In this document: one piece after another, positions 35,402 through 46,550 of the stretch
Numbering within the stretch: position 1 is the stretch's first letter
Layout of the letters: every line of letters starts with the position of its first letter
Assembly: GCA_023014365.1 (NCBI GenBank)
Contig: JAEBUN010000032.1
Span: forward strand, 186,001 to 250,000
Length of the DNA stretch: 64,000 bases
Direction of reading: 5' to 3'
Origin: Lepiota brunneoincarnata
Lineage: Eukaryota; Basidiomycota; Agaricomycetes; Agaricales; Agaricaceae
Notes under the pieces: generated by a model
What the model was told of the DNA's origin: nothing
The model's database searches: none
What the model saw: the letters and a program-made list of their open reading frames with translations, nothing else
Made by a program: the position numbers and the translations under genes

Positions 35402-37535
35402 TGAGTAAGGACTTTAGTGGTGCAGAAGTATTCAAGGTTTTTGTGGTCGGTGACTACGTCAATAGTAAGGGGGGCATCTTCTAGGTAGTGTCACCAGATG
35501 TGAAAAGCTTCAAATATTGCCAGGAGTTCCTTGTCATGAGTGTCATAGTTAAGTTTGGCCGTGTTAAAGGTGCGGGAATGGAATGCAATGGGATAGACTT
35601 CCCCATCATCAGTGATGATAGAGAGGATGACCACAAGGGCATAGTCAGAGGTGTCGGTCTCGACAATGATCTGAGCGTCAGGGGCCCAAGGAGTGAGGAT
35701 GGGAGCGGATATGAATGCTTCCTTCAGGGAGTTAAAGGCTTTGTGACATTTGTCAGTGAAATTCCATTTCACATCTTTGCAGGTGAGGCGAGTGAGCGGA
35801 ACAACAATGTCGGAGTAACCATGAATAAAGCAACAGTAGAAATTGGCAAAACCTAAGAAAGACTGGATGTCCTTGACTTTCTTGGGTGCTGGCCACTCCT
35901 GGATTGTCTTGACCTTTGATTGGTCCATTTGGAGACCATCGGGGGAAAGGATGTAGCCGAGGTATTCCACTGTGTCAGAGTGGAACTGGCATTTGTCAGG
36001 GCAGGCATATAGACTGTGTTGTTGGAGCCACTTGAGGACCTCCTTGACTTGGTCACGATGGATACTATGATTGTCGCAGTATATCAGAATGTCGTCAAGG
36101 TAGATAGTAATGCAGATGTTGAGCATGTCCTTGAATATATTGTTCATGAACCGCTGGAAAGTGGCAGGGGCGTTGGTGAGGCTGAAAGGCATAACCATCC
36201 ATTCAAAGGAGCCATAGCGGGTCCAAAAGGCAGTCTTCCATTCATTGCCGTCAGCAATGCGGACTAGCTGGTATGCGTGATGGAGGTCAATTTTGGTATA
36301 TACACGGGCTTTGCGAGGGGAGTCTAAGAGGTTGGAGATGAGCGGAAGGGGGTAGCAATCCTTCTTGGTAATATGGTTGAGACCTCTAAAATCAACACAT
36401 AAATGGAGGGAGCTATCCTTTTTCTTGACGAAGAGGACTGGGGCTCCATGAGGAGAAGTGGAAGGGCAAATGAAACCAATAGATAAATGTTTGTCAATGA
36501 AATCACGTAGAGCTCCCAGCTCTGATTGTGAAAGGGAGTAAATGGTACTGACTGGAGGCTGGCTGCTGTCCTCTAGGTTAATCTGGAGGTCATAAGGGCA
36601 GTGTGGAGCAAGTGTGTCAGCACGCAATTTACTGAAAACATCAGCGAACTTGTGGTATTCCTCGGGGATGGACGAGAGGTCAGCTGGGTCTTTGGAGACA
36701 GAAGAGGACACAGCCGACACAGAGGTGGTGGAGAGATTGATTCGGAATTGTTGGGAGCCAGGGAGCTTGGCAGTGCAGATAAAGGCAGGGGTGTTTATCA
36801 GGGAGATGTGCGGTTTTGCGATGGGGACAGATTGGGATGAGGTCCCTGGACAGGGGTGGTGAACCTAGGTCAGGAGTGTCAGGGGTGGCTATAGGCGGGG
36901 CCAATGTGGGTGCGACACAGGTAGAGATGGAAGCAGGATTCTCAAGTAGGGATGGCCAGAAAGTGATACTGCCCAAAGCCCAGTCAATCAACGGATTGTA
37001 GCAGGTGAGCCAGTTGTGTCCTAAGACCACAGAACAGGAAGAGTCGAGCCAGGTGACATAAGTGTCCAAAATGATAGATTCACCAGAGGGGAAAGATACA
37101 GGCAGTTGCGCAAGCTCCGTAATGTAGGCATTTGAGGTTCCATCAAATAACCAAAGTTCAATAGCTGGGATGGACAAAGTTGGAATACTATGAGAACAAA
37201 CAAAAGATGAGTCCACAAAACAGTGAGTAGAACCACTATCAACAAGAGCTTTGAAAGGAGAAAGAGAAGAGAAATCAGAACTAACTACATTGTCCGTTGT
37301 AGAAAGCAGGTCTGAAGCAGAGAGTACAGGAGCAGAAACAGAAGATACAGAAGTTACTAAAGGAGAAGTTAATGTAATATGAAAAGAGTTTGGGTTGGAA
37401 AGAGCGGATGCATTGAGACGGAAAATCTCTGGAGCACAGCAGAGTTCAATGCAATCCTCAGTCTGTGCAGAGGCCTGAGGACTGCTGACTATTTTTCCGA
37501 GCTTGGGAGAGCCAGCGCGTCTGTCTTGGGGAGCT
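35402..37535 (-). pseudogene. Gypsy pol, 5' part: protease, reverse transcriptase and RNase H start
   Basis: The pol frame opens by overlapping the end of gag ([12 protein letters not shown], about 37500-37535). The protease has [15 protein letters not shown] with the DSG active site near 37228-37240. A frameshift lies at about 36835-36865. After it comes [20 protein letters not shown], then the reverse transcriptase: CVDFRGLNHITKKDCYPLPL, TKIDLHHAYQLVRI, GSFEWMVMPFSLTNAPATFQ, and the catalytic YLDD in ITIYLDDILIYCD. The RNase H part has IVETDTSDYALVVILS and HDKELLAIFEAF. A TGA at 35491-35493 follows AFHIW, and HYLEDAPLTIDVVTDHKN continues to the LTR insertion. The gag-pol frame relation suggests a programmed shift or separate start; the later frameshift looks like damage. 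Confidence 0.92.
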
Positions 37536-38895
37536 GAGCCTGTCGGCCTTTAGCCTTGGTGTCAGGGAATTTCTTCTTGTCGCAATTGGCAGCCCTGTGA
37601 TTGGGATCTGCGCAGACAAGGCAGAGGTTATTGTCAAAACATCATTGACATTCCTCAGGGGTTAATTTACCATCCTTACCGAGTTTACTAGTAAGGTCGG
37701 ATTTGGGCAGGGCCGATTTCTGACCGGCAGATGGGTTGGGCAGAGTACCCTTGAAGTTGTTGTTGTTGGGGGTGCTGCCTTTGTTGTTACTGTTGGCAGG
37801 CTTGGCAGCAGGTTGGGTGTTGGACAAGGTGGATGGGGATGGGTTGCCCCCAGGTTTCCTAGAGGTGGTCGGGTCCGAAGCAGCTTTGGCGTAGGCCTTC
37901 TCGTGCTGGCGTTCCCAATAGCGGGTGTCGATCTTCATCACTGCTGCCCATATTTCGATGAAGGTGTCAGGTTTGCCGTTGGGCTGATTGGACAGGATGT
38001 CCTGGATGCGGTCGGGGAGGCCTTTGTAGTAGTGGTGACAAAATACTTTGTCACCCCAGCAGAGTTGGCCAGCTAGGTGGAGAAAGTCGACATTGTAGAT
38101 GGCAATCTTCTCATCGTAGCACATTCGGAGGGAGTCAAGCTGCTCAGCAGCTTCTCTGGTCAGATCCGTGGGACCGAAATTGGTCTGCAGTTCCAGGGTG
38201 AACTGGTCCCAGTCCTCGATCCAGTCGTGCATTATTCCATGGTTGTTGGCCTTGTCAAGGCCGATTTCGAAGTGTTGCTGTGCCATGCCCGTAAGGTATG
38301 TCAATGTGAAGTTGACCTTGGTGGCAGGGATAGCGAACTGAGCTGGGTTAGTATGGAAGTAGAGTTGGCACTAGAAGAGGAAGGGTTTGAGTTTGGCAGG
38401 GTCGGAACCTATAAAGATGTCAGGTTTGTGAGCTTTGGTATGGGGAGTTTGGGGAGGCTGTGGGGCCTGAGAGTTCCCATGGCTGTCCATTTGGTCAGCT
38501 ATGCATTGGAAAACTCAGAGCAGGAGTCTATCATGGTCATCTCAGTTGTTGCCAGGTGGGATGTTGTTGTTGTTGTCACCGTTGTCTGATGGTTCGTTGT
38601 CGCCCAGGGGCCTGTCCCCATTGTCAGGATAGTCGTTGGGATCACCAGGGTCACTGGGATCAGGATTGGGGTCGGGGCCTTCATCGGGGCCATCGGGGGT
38701 CTGGAACAGTGAGGGTTGTATATCTTCAGAGAACCGGTCTGGAGTCGAGGGTGCGACTGATTGTCAGCAAGAGCAAGAAGCCCTTGGGGAGTTGGGTTGC
38801 AGTTCCTCGGAAGGAGGTTGTCGAATGATGTGTTTGCTATGGTGAGCGGCTGGAGTTACCAGAGTGCAAGTACGGGTAACTGTTCGAGAGACCAT
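37489..38895 (-). pseudogene. Gypsy gag with CCHC zinc knuckle, five premature stops
   Basis: From ATG 38895 (MVSRTVTRTCTLVTP) the frame stays open to TAG 37489-37491 except for TGA at 38764, 38542, 38515 and 37642 and TAG at 38371. Four are CGA-to-TGA and one CAG-to-TAG by context. An acidic Pro/Asp/Asn-rich N-terminus precedes the retrotransposon gag domain (NFTLTYLTGMAQQHFEIGL, then LQTNFGPTDLTREA, then YYKGLPDRIQDIL). After a Pro/Asn/Ser linker comes the nucleocapsid knuckle CLVCADPNHRAANC. Gag forms the particle and binds element RNA. This copy cannot make it. Confidence 0.9.
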
Positions 38896-38948
38896 GGTTA
38901 GAAAAATTCAGAGTGTGGTGGACAGGAGGAGTGTGAGTCTGATAATAC

Positions 38949-39613
38949 TGTTAGAGCTGGTGCAGATTGGGACCGAAGCGGAGGGTCAGGGTGGTGTCCT
39001 TGGTATAAGGTAACTGGGGGACAGGGCAAAGTCAGTATGTAGACTTTGGGACCGAGGCAGAGTACATCAGGCAGGGAGTTGGACTTGCGGCCTCAGCAGT
39101 ATGTGCTGTGCCCTCCTGCTGTCCTAGTCCATATTTCAGGAAGTTGGAGCCGAAGCGGAGCAAGGCAGAAGAGAGGAGAGGATATGGAACAGGGAGCTGG
39201 TCCGCTGCTCAATTCAATTATCAGACTGAGGAGTACAAGCCAAGTACCTATGGTATATATACTACTGGCCTTATGAACTATGACTCATACTGACTACATG
39301 CGGAGCAAAGCAGAGACCGATATGGTTACAAACAGGATTATGAACGGGTTACAAATGGAATGGAAACCGGCACAGGTATGGAGACTGGTAACGTACCCTG
39401 ACTACGGGTGGAGAATGGAGAACTGGGATATAGAGACACTGAGAGTCAGGTGACTATGGCATGTGCAGAGGTGATCGCGTGACCAGGGCAATAGGTTGTA
39501 GTTGGAGCAAGTCGGGGCTGAGTCGGAGGGCAAAGGGTTGTCGCATGGGAGCACACGTGGGGTCGAGAAGCCGAAGTTTAACGATTAGGCTCTGAGTTGG
39601 CATGGATATGACA
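38949..39613 (-). repeat. Gypsy chromovirus 5' LTR
   Basis: On the plus strand it runs TGTTAGAGCTGGTGC...GGATATGACA (665 bp), followed by GAGGT at 39614-39618. A tRNA primer-binding site is not obvious in the bases just inside (GTATTATCAGACTCAC on the minus strand). Confidence 0.95.
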
Positions 39614-39618
39614 GAGGT

Positions 39619-39850
39619 GAACAGCAGGAACATATTGGTGGGGGGATTGTGATTCACCCATGCCCTTGAAACTCTCAGGTTGGCAAAATAAATATGAATG
39701 AAAGCACTCTGCACTATCACTTTCATAGTGTTTCAATGCTATCAGAAGCTACTGGTGGCTATAAGGAGCACATACCAAGTCTGAGTGCTGGGAATTGGCT
39801 AAGGTTATTGTGGAGCTGGCTTCAGGATGAAACTTAATGTACCCAAGGTA
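39619..39850 (-). pseudogene. DUF6534-like gene fragment
   Basis: This stretch aligns with 9905-10145, the middle of the membrane-protein gene, including the intron border and the shared TCACTTTCATAGTGTTTCAA. It is CpG-poor. The Gypsy element ends in it on the left (target duplication GAGGT) and the truncated LTR copy C starts directly at 39851. It is a remnant of a former paralogue. Confidence 0.7.
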
Positions 39851-41130
39851 TCGATAAGTCAGGCAAAACGCAAGCTTTCGCAATCAGTGAACCTCCATAG
39901 ACCTAGCAGACAATGTGTTCTAATGGGCCCTAGCATACTACATCCTCTTCTCTTGACAATACTATAAATTTATACACCCAGCAAGACAGGCTTTTGACAA
40001 GCTCCTGCAGTAAGTGTCTTTAAGCTAGTAGGCCTAGTGGACAGCATTATCTAACAGGCCCTAGCGCACTACAGCTTCTGAACAATGCAATAAAACTTTA
40101 TACTACTCAGCAAGACAGGCTTTTGGCAAGCTCCTGCAGTAAGTGTCTTTAAACTAGATAGACCTAGTGGACAGCATTTTCAACAGGCCCTAGTGTACTA
40201 TGTTTGCTTCTCAATTAAACAGCTCTACAATTCAATGGTATACTTCTGAGGCAAGGCCTCTAAGAGAAACCCAAAGAAACAGAAGTTAGTGAACTTTTTA
40301 CTTAAGAACAGAAGAGTTGTAGGAACTTGTATTCAGTTCTTGAGTCAAGCAGAAGGGTCTGTCAATATCTCAATCACTTCAAAGGGTCTGGTTTTAAAGA
40401 GTATAACTCTTTATGTCTCTGGGGTCTATGACCAAAGAAAATTGTGTAAAACTGCTTTATATTCCTATCCTAATTGACCATACAATCAGGGGGGGGAAAT
40501 AGGCAAGCAGTTTCTTGCCTCCCATGTAATTTACAGATGAGTTTTGATAACAATATACAATTAAATTATGGGTATACCTGAAACAAGCCTTTGGCTTCAT
40601 CATTTTATTGGCTCCTCATCATTTAGGAGCATCATTCTAGGAGTTCTGATATCAGCAACATAATTTGCTCTCAGGAACTTGCTCCCTAAGTGCCTGGTTA
40701 TTTATATCACAGCCAGTTGGGTTAGCAAGTTTCCTCACTAACTCTTATCTAAGGGTTTTGATCTTTTTCTTGGATTCTCCACACCTGGGTTCTCAACCCT
40801 AATGTCCTAAAAGTTCACTTCCATAGCCTTCAGGCAGTAAACTAATAATAGAATTTAATTAGCTTGTTTCATTCTTATCAATCTTTATTTTCTAGTTCAT
40901 CATTTCTGATCTCTTTTTGTTTCTATGAGGGGGCATCCTTCCCTGAGTACCCTCTGGGATACCCCCATTTGATCCCTTATGTTTCAATATCATCAGAACC
41001 ATTCCAAGGAGACATTCTTGTCAGGGCATTAGCTAATCCCTACATTCTTTTGTCAAGATTCACTCCCAGACCTGTTATTTGTTAAATAAAGTGACAGATC
41101 ACTTATTAGTTAGTAACGAATTATGATATA

Positions 41131-42685
41131 CAGTGACCCACAAAACCGTTCCAATGTTTTGTACTTTTGACTTAAAGTAGTAATAGCTCAGTAACTAAAA
41201 TAGCTAAATTTGTGAATATATTTATAAACATAGCCAAATATGTCATATCCGACCCTGCAAAGTCGCGTTATGTAATACTTCTAAATGAGGCAATTATGAA
41301 TTTTGTGAGCATTTTAAGTCATTGGAACAGTTTTGTCAATGGTAATTTTTAATACTAATCCAAGTAATCACATGACTCCATTGATTGTCAATCAACAAGA
41401 TCATGTGACCACATGTCTTTGACATATAAATAGATGTGCTGACAGCCATGTCCCATCATTCTCAACCCCCCTACCTACTATGAAGCCATTATCTTCTACT
41501 CTAAAGCAAACCATCCTCTCTTTGCTAAATTCTCATCATTCCTATACTAAAATTGAGGCAATTACTGGTGTTGGGTGCAGTACCATATCCAGGCTAGCCT
41601 CTAAAAATTGTTCCAGCCTTACTAAATCACTTGGAGGACATCCTTCAAAACTCTCTACCACTAATATTTGGCATGCTATCCATCTTATCTCTGCTGGCAA
41701 GGCTGAAACTGCTGTAGATATAGCCAAATCTCTTGCTCCCATCATTAGGACATCAGTCTCTTCACAGACTGTAGCAAGGCATCTCAAACAGGCAGGAATG
41801 AAGGCTGTAGTCAAGCAACAAAAGCCTTTACTCTCTGATAAACATAGGAGGGCTAGGCTGGATTTTGCTCTGACACACCAGCATTGGACTGTGGAGGACT
41901 GGAAGCTGGTTGTATGGTCTGATGAGACCAAAATTAATTGTTTGGGGTCAGATGGGAGGAAGTGGGGATGGAAAAAGAAGGGAGAGGGGCTTAGTGAAAG
42001 ATTGGTCAAGGGAACTCTGAAGTATGGAGGAAGATCAGTGATGGTTTGGGGCTGTATGCTGTGGGATGGCCCAGGCTATGCAGTGAGGATTGATGGAAGG
42101 ATGGATGCAGAGTTGTTTGTGCAAATTTTGAGGAAGATTTGAAGAAGAGTCTCCGGTGGTACAAGCTTAAACCCCAAGATATTATCTTCCAGCAAGATAA
42201 TGACCCCAAACACAAGAGTACACTGGCCAAAGAATGGTTTCAAAAAAATCATTTTAGGCTCCTAACCTGGCCAGCACAGACACCTGACCTCAATCCCATT
42301 GAACACTTATGGGAATATGTGAAGAGAAAGTTGGGAGAGTATGAATCTCCTCCCAAGGGTATGGAGGAGTTGTGGCAGAGGGTAGAAAAGGAGTGGGATG
42401 CTATTCCGGCTTCTGAGTGTCAGAAGTTAATTGAAAGTATGCCTAGAAGAGTAGCAGCTGTACTCAAAGCCAGGGGGGGCTACTCTAAGTACTAGAAATA
42501 ATAGGATAGCCTAGTATAATATGTCATTGACAAAACCGTTCCAGTGACTTAAAATGATTACAAAATTCATAATTGCCTAATTTGGAAGTATTACATGACG
42601 CAACTTTGCAGAGTCAGATATGACATATTTGGCTATGTTTATAAATATATTCACAAATATGGCTATTTTATTTACTGAGCTATTA
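41131..42685 (+). mobile_element. Tc1/mariner element with about 210-bp TIRs, right end deleted
   Basis: The left end begins CAGTGACCCACAAAACC after TA. Each TIR is bounded by an outer motif (ACAAAACCGTTCCAATG) and an inverted inner one (CATTGGAACAGTTTTGT, near 41322-41338). The right TIR stops after GAGCTATTA at 42685, so the outermost 50 bases are missing. A TATA-like CATATAAATAG precedes the transposase ATG. The intact solo LTR at 5895-6232 shows the empty site. Confidence 0.88.
41480..42495 (+). pseudogene. Tc1-type DD34E transposase with one frameshift
   Basis: Starts MKPLSSTLKQTILSLLNSHH with a paired helix-turn-helix region (AITGVGCSTISRLAS, then GGHPSKL). The catalytic domain has VVWSDETKINCLGSDGR (first D), FQQDNDPKHKSTLAKEW (second D) and TPDLNPIEHLW (E), with 34 residues between the second D and E. 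The frame shifts at about 42135, where one G is missing in ATTTTGAGGAAG compared with the sense expected from the frames on both sides. The end is AVLKARGGYSKY. The enzyme cuts and pastes the element at TA. With the frameshift and a missing end it is inactive. Confidence 0.92.
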
Positions 42686-43364
42686 ATAAGTAATTAGTTG
42701 TTATGTACACCCATCCCTTGGGGATGTCAATTAGTGGACACCAAGTTTCACGCCTTGTGTCCATTTTGACAGGATGGGACCTTAGACTAGCCAAATCCTA
42801 TTATGTGAAGGGGAGTTACATACGAAGAACCTTTACACTTGACCGAATCAGTGGGCTTATCAAATCACACTATTATTAACAACGTGTGAATACATCAGTG
42901 ATTGTTGATCAACTCAAGCTAGTGACTAGTGATCAGTGTGTCACTGATACTATTGACTCTACTCAGTTCAACATTATTATGACTAGGTACCATCTGGATG
43001 ACATAGGTGTTGCAACTCATCCACTTTCTAGGGCAGAGGCAAAGAAATGGGTCTTTTGTGCAGTCATGAGTATCTTAACTAATATCTTAGTTAACATGGT
43101 ATCAGATACAATGCTTGGGTACATTCATACCAGAGTCATTCTTCCATAGCCTTATCACTAATAAGTTAGTTAACATCACTTTTACTTGTCTGGGTGTTCT
43201 GGTTCTGTTTCTAAGATGTCTGCTTTCACATATTTTAGATAGTATTCTAAATCTCTTGCACCCAGTGTCTGACCATGGCCATATACTGATATTATTTGGT
43301 AACAGAGAGTTAGTTACTTTATTAGCTAGTGATTTCACAAATGAAATGATTTTGTGGCACAACA

Positions 43365-43764
43365 CCAGTAATCCACACAGGATTTAAGGACTACTGGCCT
43401 CCCCCCATTGGCTGTGAAATGGTGGTTGGATTGCCTTGGCCAGTCCAGATGGATGTGGCAGGCTCTGAAATGCCCTCTGGTGGTCTGCTCTATCCCACAG
43501 CTGTAAAATTTTTGACTGACCCTTTTACACTTTGTGAATTCTACTCAGCTGTGATCAAAACTGTCTCTGGGGGTGATGGTAATTGAGTGCACTCTGGCTG
43601 ACAGTAGTAAGTTTCAGTGAATCTATTAAATTACAACAAATGCCCCAATCATTGGGAATCTGCACCTCAGTTAGAATGAACTGAGGGTGTAGAATTAAGG
43701 TCTACTATCCCATCGCAAATGTATCCTCCTCCTGATCAAATGGGTCAGAGGAAGGGATAATTTC
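43365..43764. other. Short region without a recognised gene
   Basis: It lies between LTR copy C and the acidic-ORF LTR. The right limit is the ATTTC duplication at 43760-43764. No motif is seen. Confidence 0.4.
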
Positions 43765-44475
43765 TGTTATGAACAGTCCAGACTGGGAGGAACAAGAACA
43801 ACTATTTGACTTTACAAGATGGGTACAGGAGACCACAGACCAGCTATGAGTGCAGGAATATGAAGATGAAGAAGGGGAATACTACAATGCCATGCAGGAC
43901 CCAGCAAGAGATGCAGGAATGGAGATAACTCTGGAGGATATTCTGGAATACCCCAAGGATGAAGAAGATAGCCATGGATCAACCGATCCAACCTCCAATG
44001 CAGATGGAAGCACTGAGAGAATGGAAAGCAAGAATGGAGGAGAATCCATGGAGATAGGATTTGGAGAAGAGGATTATGAGTCAGAGGAAAGCGATGGAAT
44101 GTTGCACAGCAGTGGAATGGAGAACAAGGACACTGACTCATTGTAAGATATAAATAATGGTAGGATGCCATCAACTAGGATGTGCATCATGGTCAAGACT
44201 GTGCAGGACAAGTAGAACAGCCCAATAACCTATAATGAGTATATGGTATCTCATAGGTATATAAGGCTTGTACAAGTAGAGATTAAAGCCTTAAGCTTTA
44301 ATCTTGTCAACAGCAGTTGTTAACCTCTCTCTACCTTAACTTGGCATGTTCCCTCATTATCTCATTGAGTGCAATCCACTAAGCTCTGCAAGGCCAACCA
44401 TCTTGGACACCTTGTAGAGTTATTGAAGGCCTTCTCCAGTTATCTTCGGATACAGAAGGAGTAAGGATCATAACA
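43765..44475 (+). repeat. LTR with U3 ORF, copy 2 (complete solo LTR, duplication ATTTC)
   Basis: The copy starts TGTTATGAACAGTCC and ends GGATCATAACA (711 bp). ATTTC stands at 43760-43764 and 44476-44480, so the borders are secure. The acidic frame fills the left half. A TATA-like TATATAAG at 44258-44265 lies downstream of it in the same direction, which places the frame in U3. It is inserted into the Tnp2/CACTA relic. Confidence 0.88.
43769..44146 (+). pseudogene. Acidic LTR-encoded ORF, copy 2, with one TGA
   Basis: The frame begins MNSPDWEEQEQLFDFTRWVQ and runs to TDSL. Codon 27 is TGA (43847-43849) where the other two copies have CGA (arginine), so this is a CpG-type decay. The remaining 125-codon frame is intact, with substitutions concentrated at C/T and G/A sites. 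Confidence 0.65.
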
Positions 44476-44480
44476 ATTTC

Positions 44481-46550
44481 ACCTATGTTGGAGGCATTTC
44501 CAGGCCTGTTCTTGAATGCATTGTGTGAGGGTATCCTGACTTGGCATACAAGAGTAACATATGCTTCCCTGTTGGGTAGATAAGCAGCCGAAATTTGAGA
44601 TTGATGCACAACATACCAGAGTGCTGTGTTGCATTCTCTGAGCAGTGCATACTCTCTGTGGCAGCCATCCAATGACTGTACAAGGTACAAACATTCTGCC
44701 TGAACCTCCTGCAATTCTTTGTATAACCCATCTGCCAAATTACTAGCTGAGGGCCCAGAGTCCATGTTTAGGACTGTATCCTGGACACCCAGTACTCCAG
44801 TCCAACTCTCCAGTCCAGGATATCAACTAGAGTTACATACCTCCTTCAATTGGACACTCTCAGCCTATTTTTAGGAATCAGCCCTGGCATGACCATGATG
44901 AACTGGCAGAGAACTGACACAGAATATGGGGTCTAATTTGCCAATCCTAATTGGTCCAAACTTGCTTTCTGGAAGTGATTTGGATGATTTATTTGCACTA
45001 ATGTTGAGTGAGTGGAAATTGGATAAAATGGGAGTCAACCTCATGGTAGTATAACCATGAAAAATAAATGGCTGGGATGTAACTGCATCCCACATCCATA
45101 TTCCTTCACTTGCTTGTGCCATCTCCTGGTATACAGGATATAGGAAAGATTCAACATCACCAGGGGAATTTGGTCCAGGTATTCCAAATACAACAATAGT
45201 ATTGCTTGACTTATAGCAGATCTCTGGTGGAAGGTTGAGAATGATTAAAATTAAAAGCCATGTATTTGATGCCTTTTTCATGGTCAATTGTACACCATCT
45301 CTTGATGTTGGAGAAGGTGCATTCCAGAGTTGGCAAAATCAGAGAACTTTAGAATTCCCTGGTGGATTAATGCCTTTGAATTCTGAAGAATCTTGTCCTG
45401 TGTGCAAAGTAAAGATGCAGTTTCAACATTCCCAAACATGGCCCTTATTGTGGCTAGAACAGGCATTACTGAGATATATGCTCATGGTTTTCCTGCCTTG
45501 GAATACTGTGCCTCTCCACAAGGCTTTTTTCCATGGATATAAGGACAATGATCAAGATTGCTATACTGCCCAGTATAAGCAATACAACTGCATGGACACA
45601 TGTCAACTTTTTGTTGCAACAATTGTGTCAAAGAGATCACAAGCTTGCAAACATTGTAGAGAGACAATATTTCTTCTTCAAGTGCCTCCTGAAGAACCAT
45701 TCAATGTTCTTCATATCCCTTGACTGTACCATTTGAAGACTGCCAAGCAATATAATGTTTAAGAGACCAGATTTCAGCTTTAGTGAGTGATTCCATAGGT
45801 ATGGGAGTGTGTAAATCCTGTGGTGGAGAGTTAGGTGTTTGATAGTCACCAAGAAGAGCTGCATGGAGGCTTTGTACAGCCTCAGGAACAACCATATGTT
45901 GATATGCTGAGGAGTGGATAGGTATTTCTGATTCAAGAGTATTTGGTAAGTCCCCTGAACCAAGATGATCATAGTCCAAGTCATCATCCCCTGAGTCTAG
46001 ACTTTGGGAATCTTCAAGATCAGAGCCAGGAAAATAGGTGGTTTCTGACTCTGATTCATCAGTTCTCAAATAATGAGTCCAGAGTTTTTGGCATCAAGTG
46101 AGATGAAGGAGTGTCATCACCAGGACCAGTAGTGGGGGTAGTAGATATTATATCACCCAGATCATCTTCAAGTAATTTCAGTGTTAAAGTTATTATAAGT
46201 TGTATTGGCTTACCAATATCCATATTCATTTCCCCATCTGTGGTTCCAGTCTCCAATCCACTGGCAATAGGGCCAGGCACTTGCTGAGATTGTGGTAAGT
46301 CAGTTGTTTGCCTATAGCCTGGAGTTCCTTGAGCCAAAGCCTCTCTGTTTCTTTGGATACACATTTGTAGATATGCCAAGAGGCTATCATTCATTGGATT
46401 GTGATGGGATCCACCAGTACCACTGTGAAGCTGATATAGGTACTGTGAGAGCAACACTTCATCACTGTGTAGATGAGTCTTTATTGTGGATATTGCACAG
46501 TTTGTCATTCCTTGGGTAGATGAACATTTTGTGCAGAAGCACTGAGACAT
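44481..46550 (-). pseudogene. CACTA/EnSpm Tnp2-type transposase relic
   Basis: The minus strand starts MSQCFCTKCSSTQGMT, a CxC-type N-terminus. An acidic segment follows (PGSDLEDSQSLDSGDDDLDY), then VDMCPCSCIAYTGQYSNL near 45550-45620. The catalytic region has IRAMFGNVETASLL, then DGVQLTMKKASNTWLLILII and NLPPEICYKSSNT, then IPGPNSPGDVESFLYP. These blocks and their order match fungal Tnp2 transposases (MCPNSC..YTG, DGxQL, LPPExRYK, IPGPNxP). The frame changes between pieces, so exons or frameshifts are mixed. The C-terminal half is lost at the solo LTR (43765-44475). I see no CACTA termini. Confidence 0.75.

Larger units (their letters stand above)
29088..39613 (-). mobile_element. Full-length Gypsy chromovirus with target-site duplication GAGGT
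   Basis: LTRs at 29088-29750 and 38949-39613 point the same way, and GAGGT lies outside both (29083-29087 and 39614-39618). On the minus strand the order is LTR, gag with zinc knuckle, protease, reverse transcriptase, RNase H, integrase, chromodomain, and LTR with a purine-rich tract (AAAGGGGGAACAC) just before it. A convergent gene lies between pol and the 3' LTR. Two 1.3-kb LTRs of another family are inserted, at 30487-31787 and 34098-35397. Gag and pol carry many C-to-T type stops, so the copy cannot move by itself. It is inserted in a fragment of a DUF6534-like gene. Confidence 0.95.
41080..42973 (-). repeat. Solo LTR (TGTTGAAC family) split by a Tc1 element
   Basis: On the minus strand the ends match the intact copy at 5895-6232. 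TTATT flanks both sides (41075-41079 and 42974-42978). Copy B of the surrounding LTR has the empty site CCTGTTATTATGAC. The Tc1 element occupies 41131-42685. Confidence 0.9.
39851..43364 (-). repeat. 1.87-kb LTR family, copy C (truncated, with two nested insertions)
   Basis: The copy matches copy B from TCGATAAGTCAGG (22664 in B) to the terminal GGCACAACA, so the last 246 bases of the LTR are missing. Inside it a solo LTR (41080-42973) with duplication TTATT is inserted, and a Tc1 element sits inside that. Copy C has lost more CpGs than copy B (for example GTTTGCTTCTC against GTTCGCTTCTC). Confidence 0.8.

Noticed and set aside
38925..38948. tRNA primer-binding site next to the Gypsy 5' LTR
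   Set aside because: The bases just inside the LTR do not start with TGG and match no tRNA 3' end that I know.
43812..44174. Minus-strand frame of 120 codons opposite the acidic ORF (also at 18879-19238 and 61190-61489)
   Set aside because: It is the mirror of the acidic coding strand; its Ser/His/Pro/Leu-rich product follows from Glu/Asp/Ser codons on the other strand.
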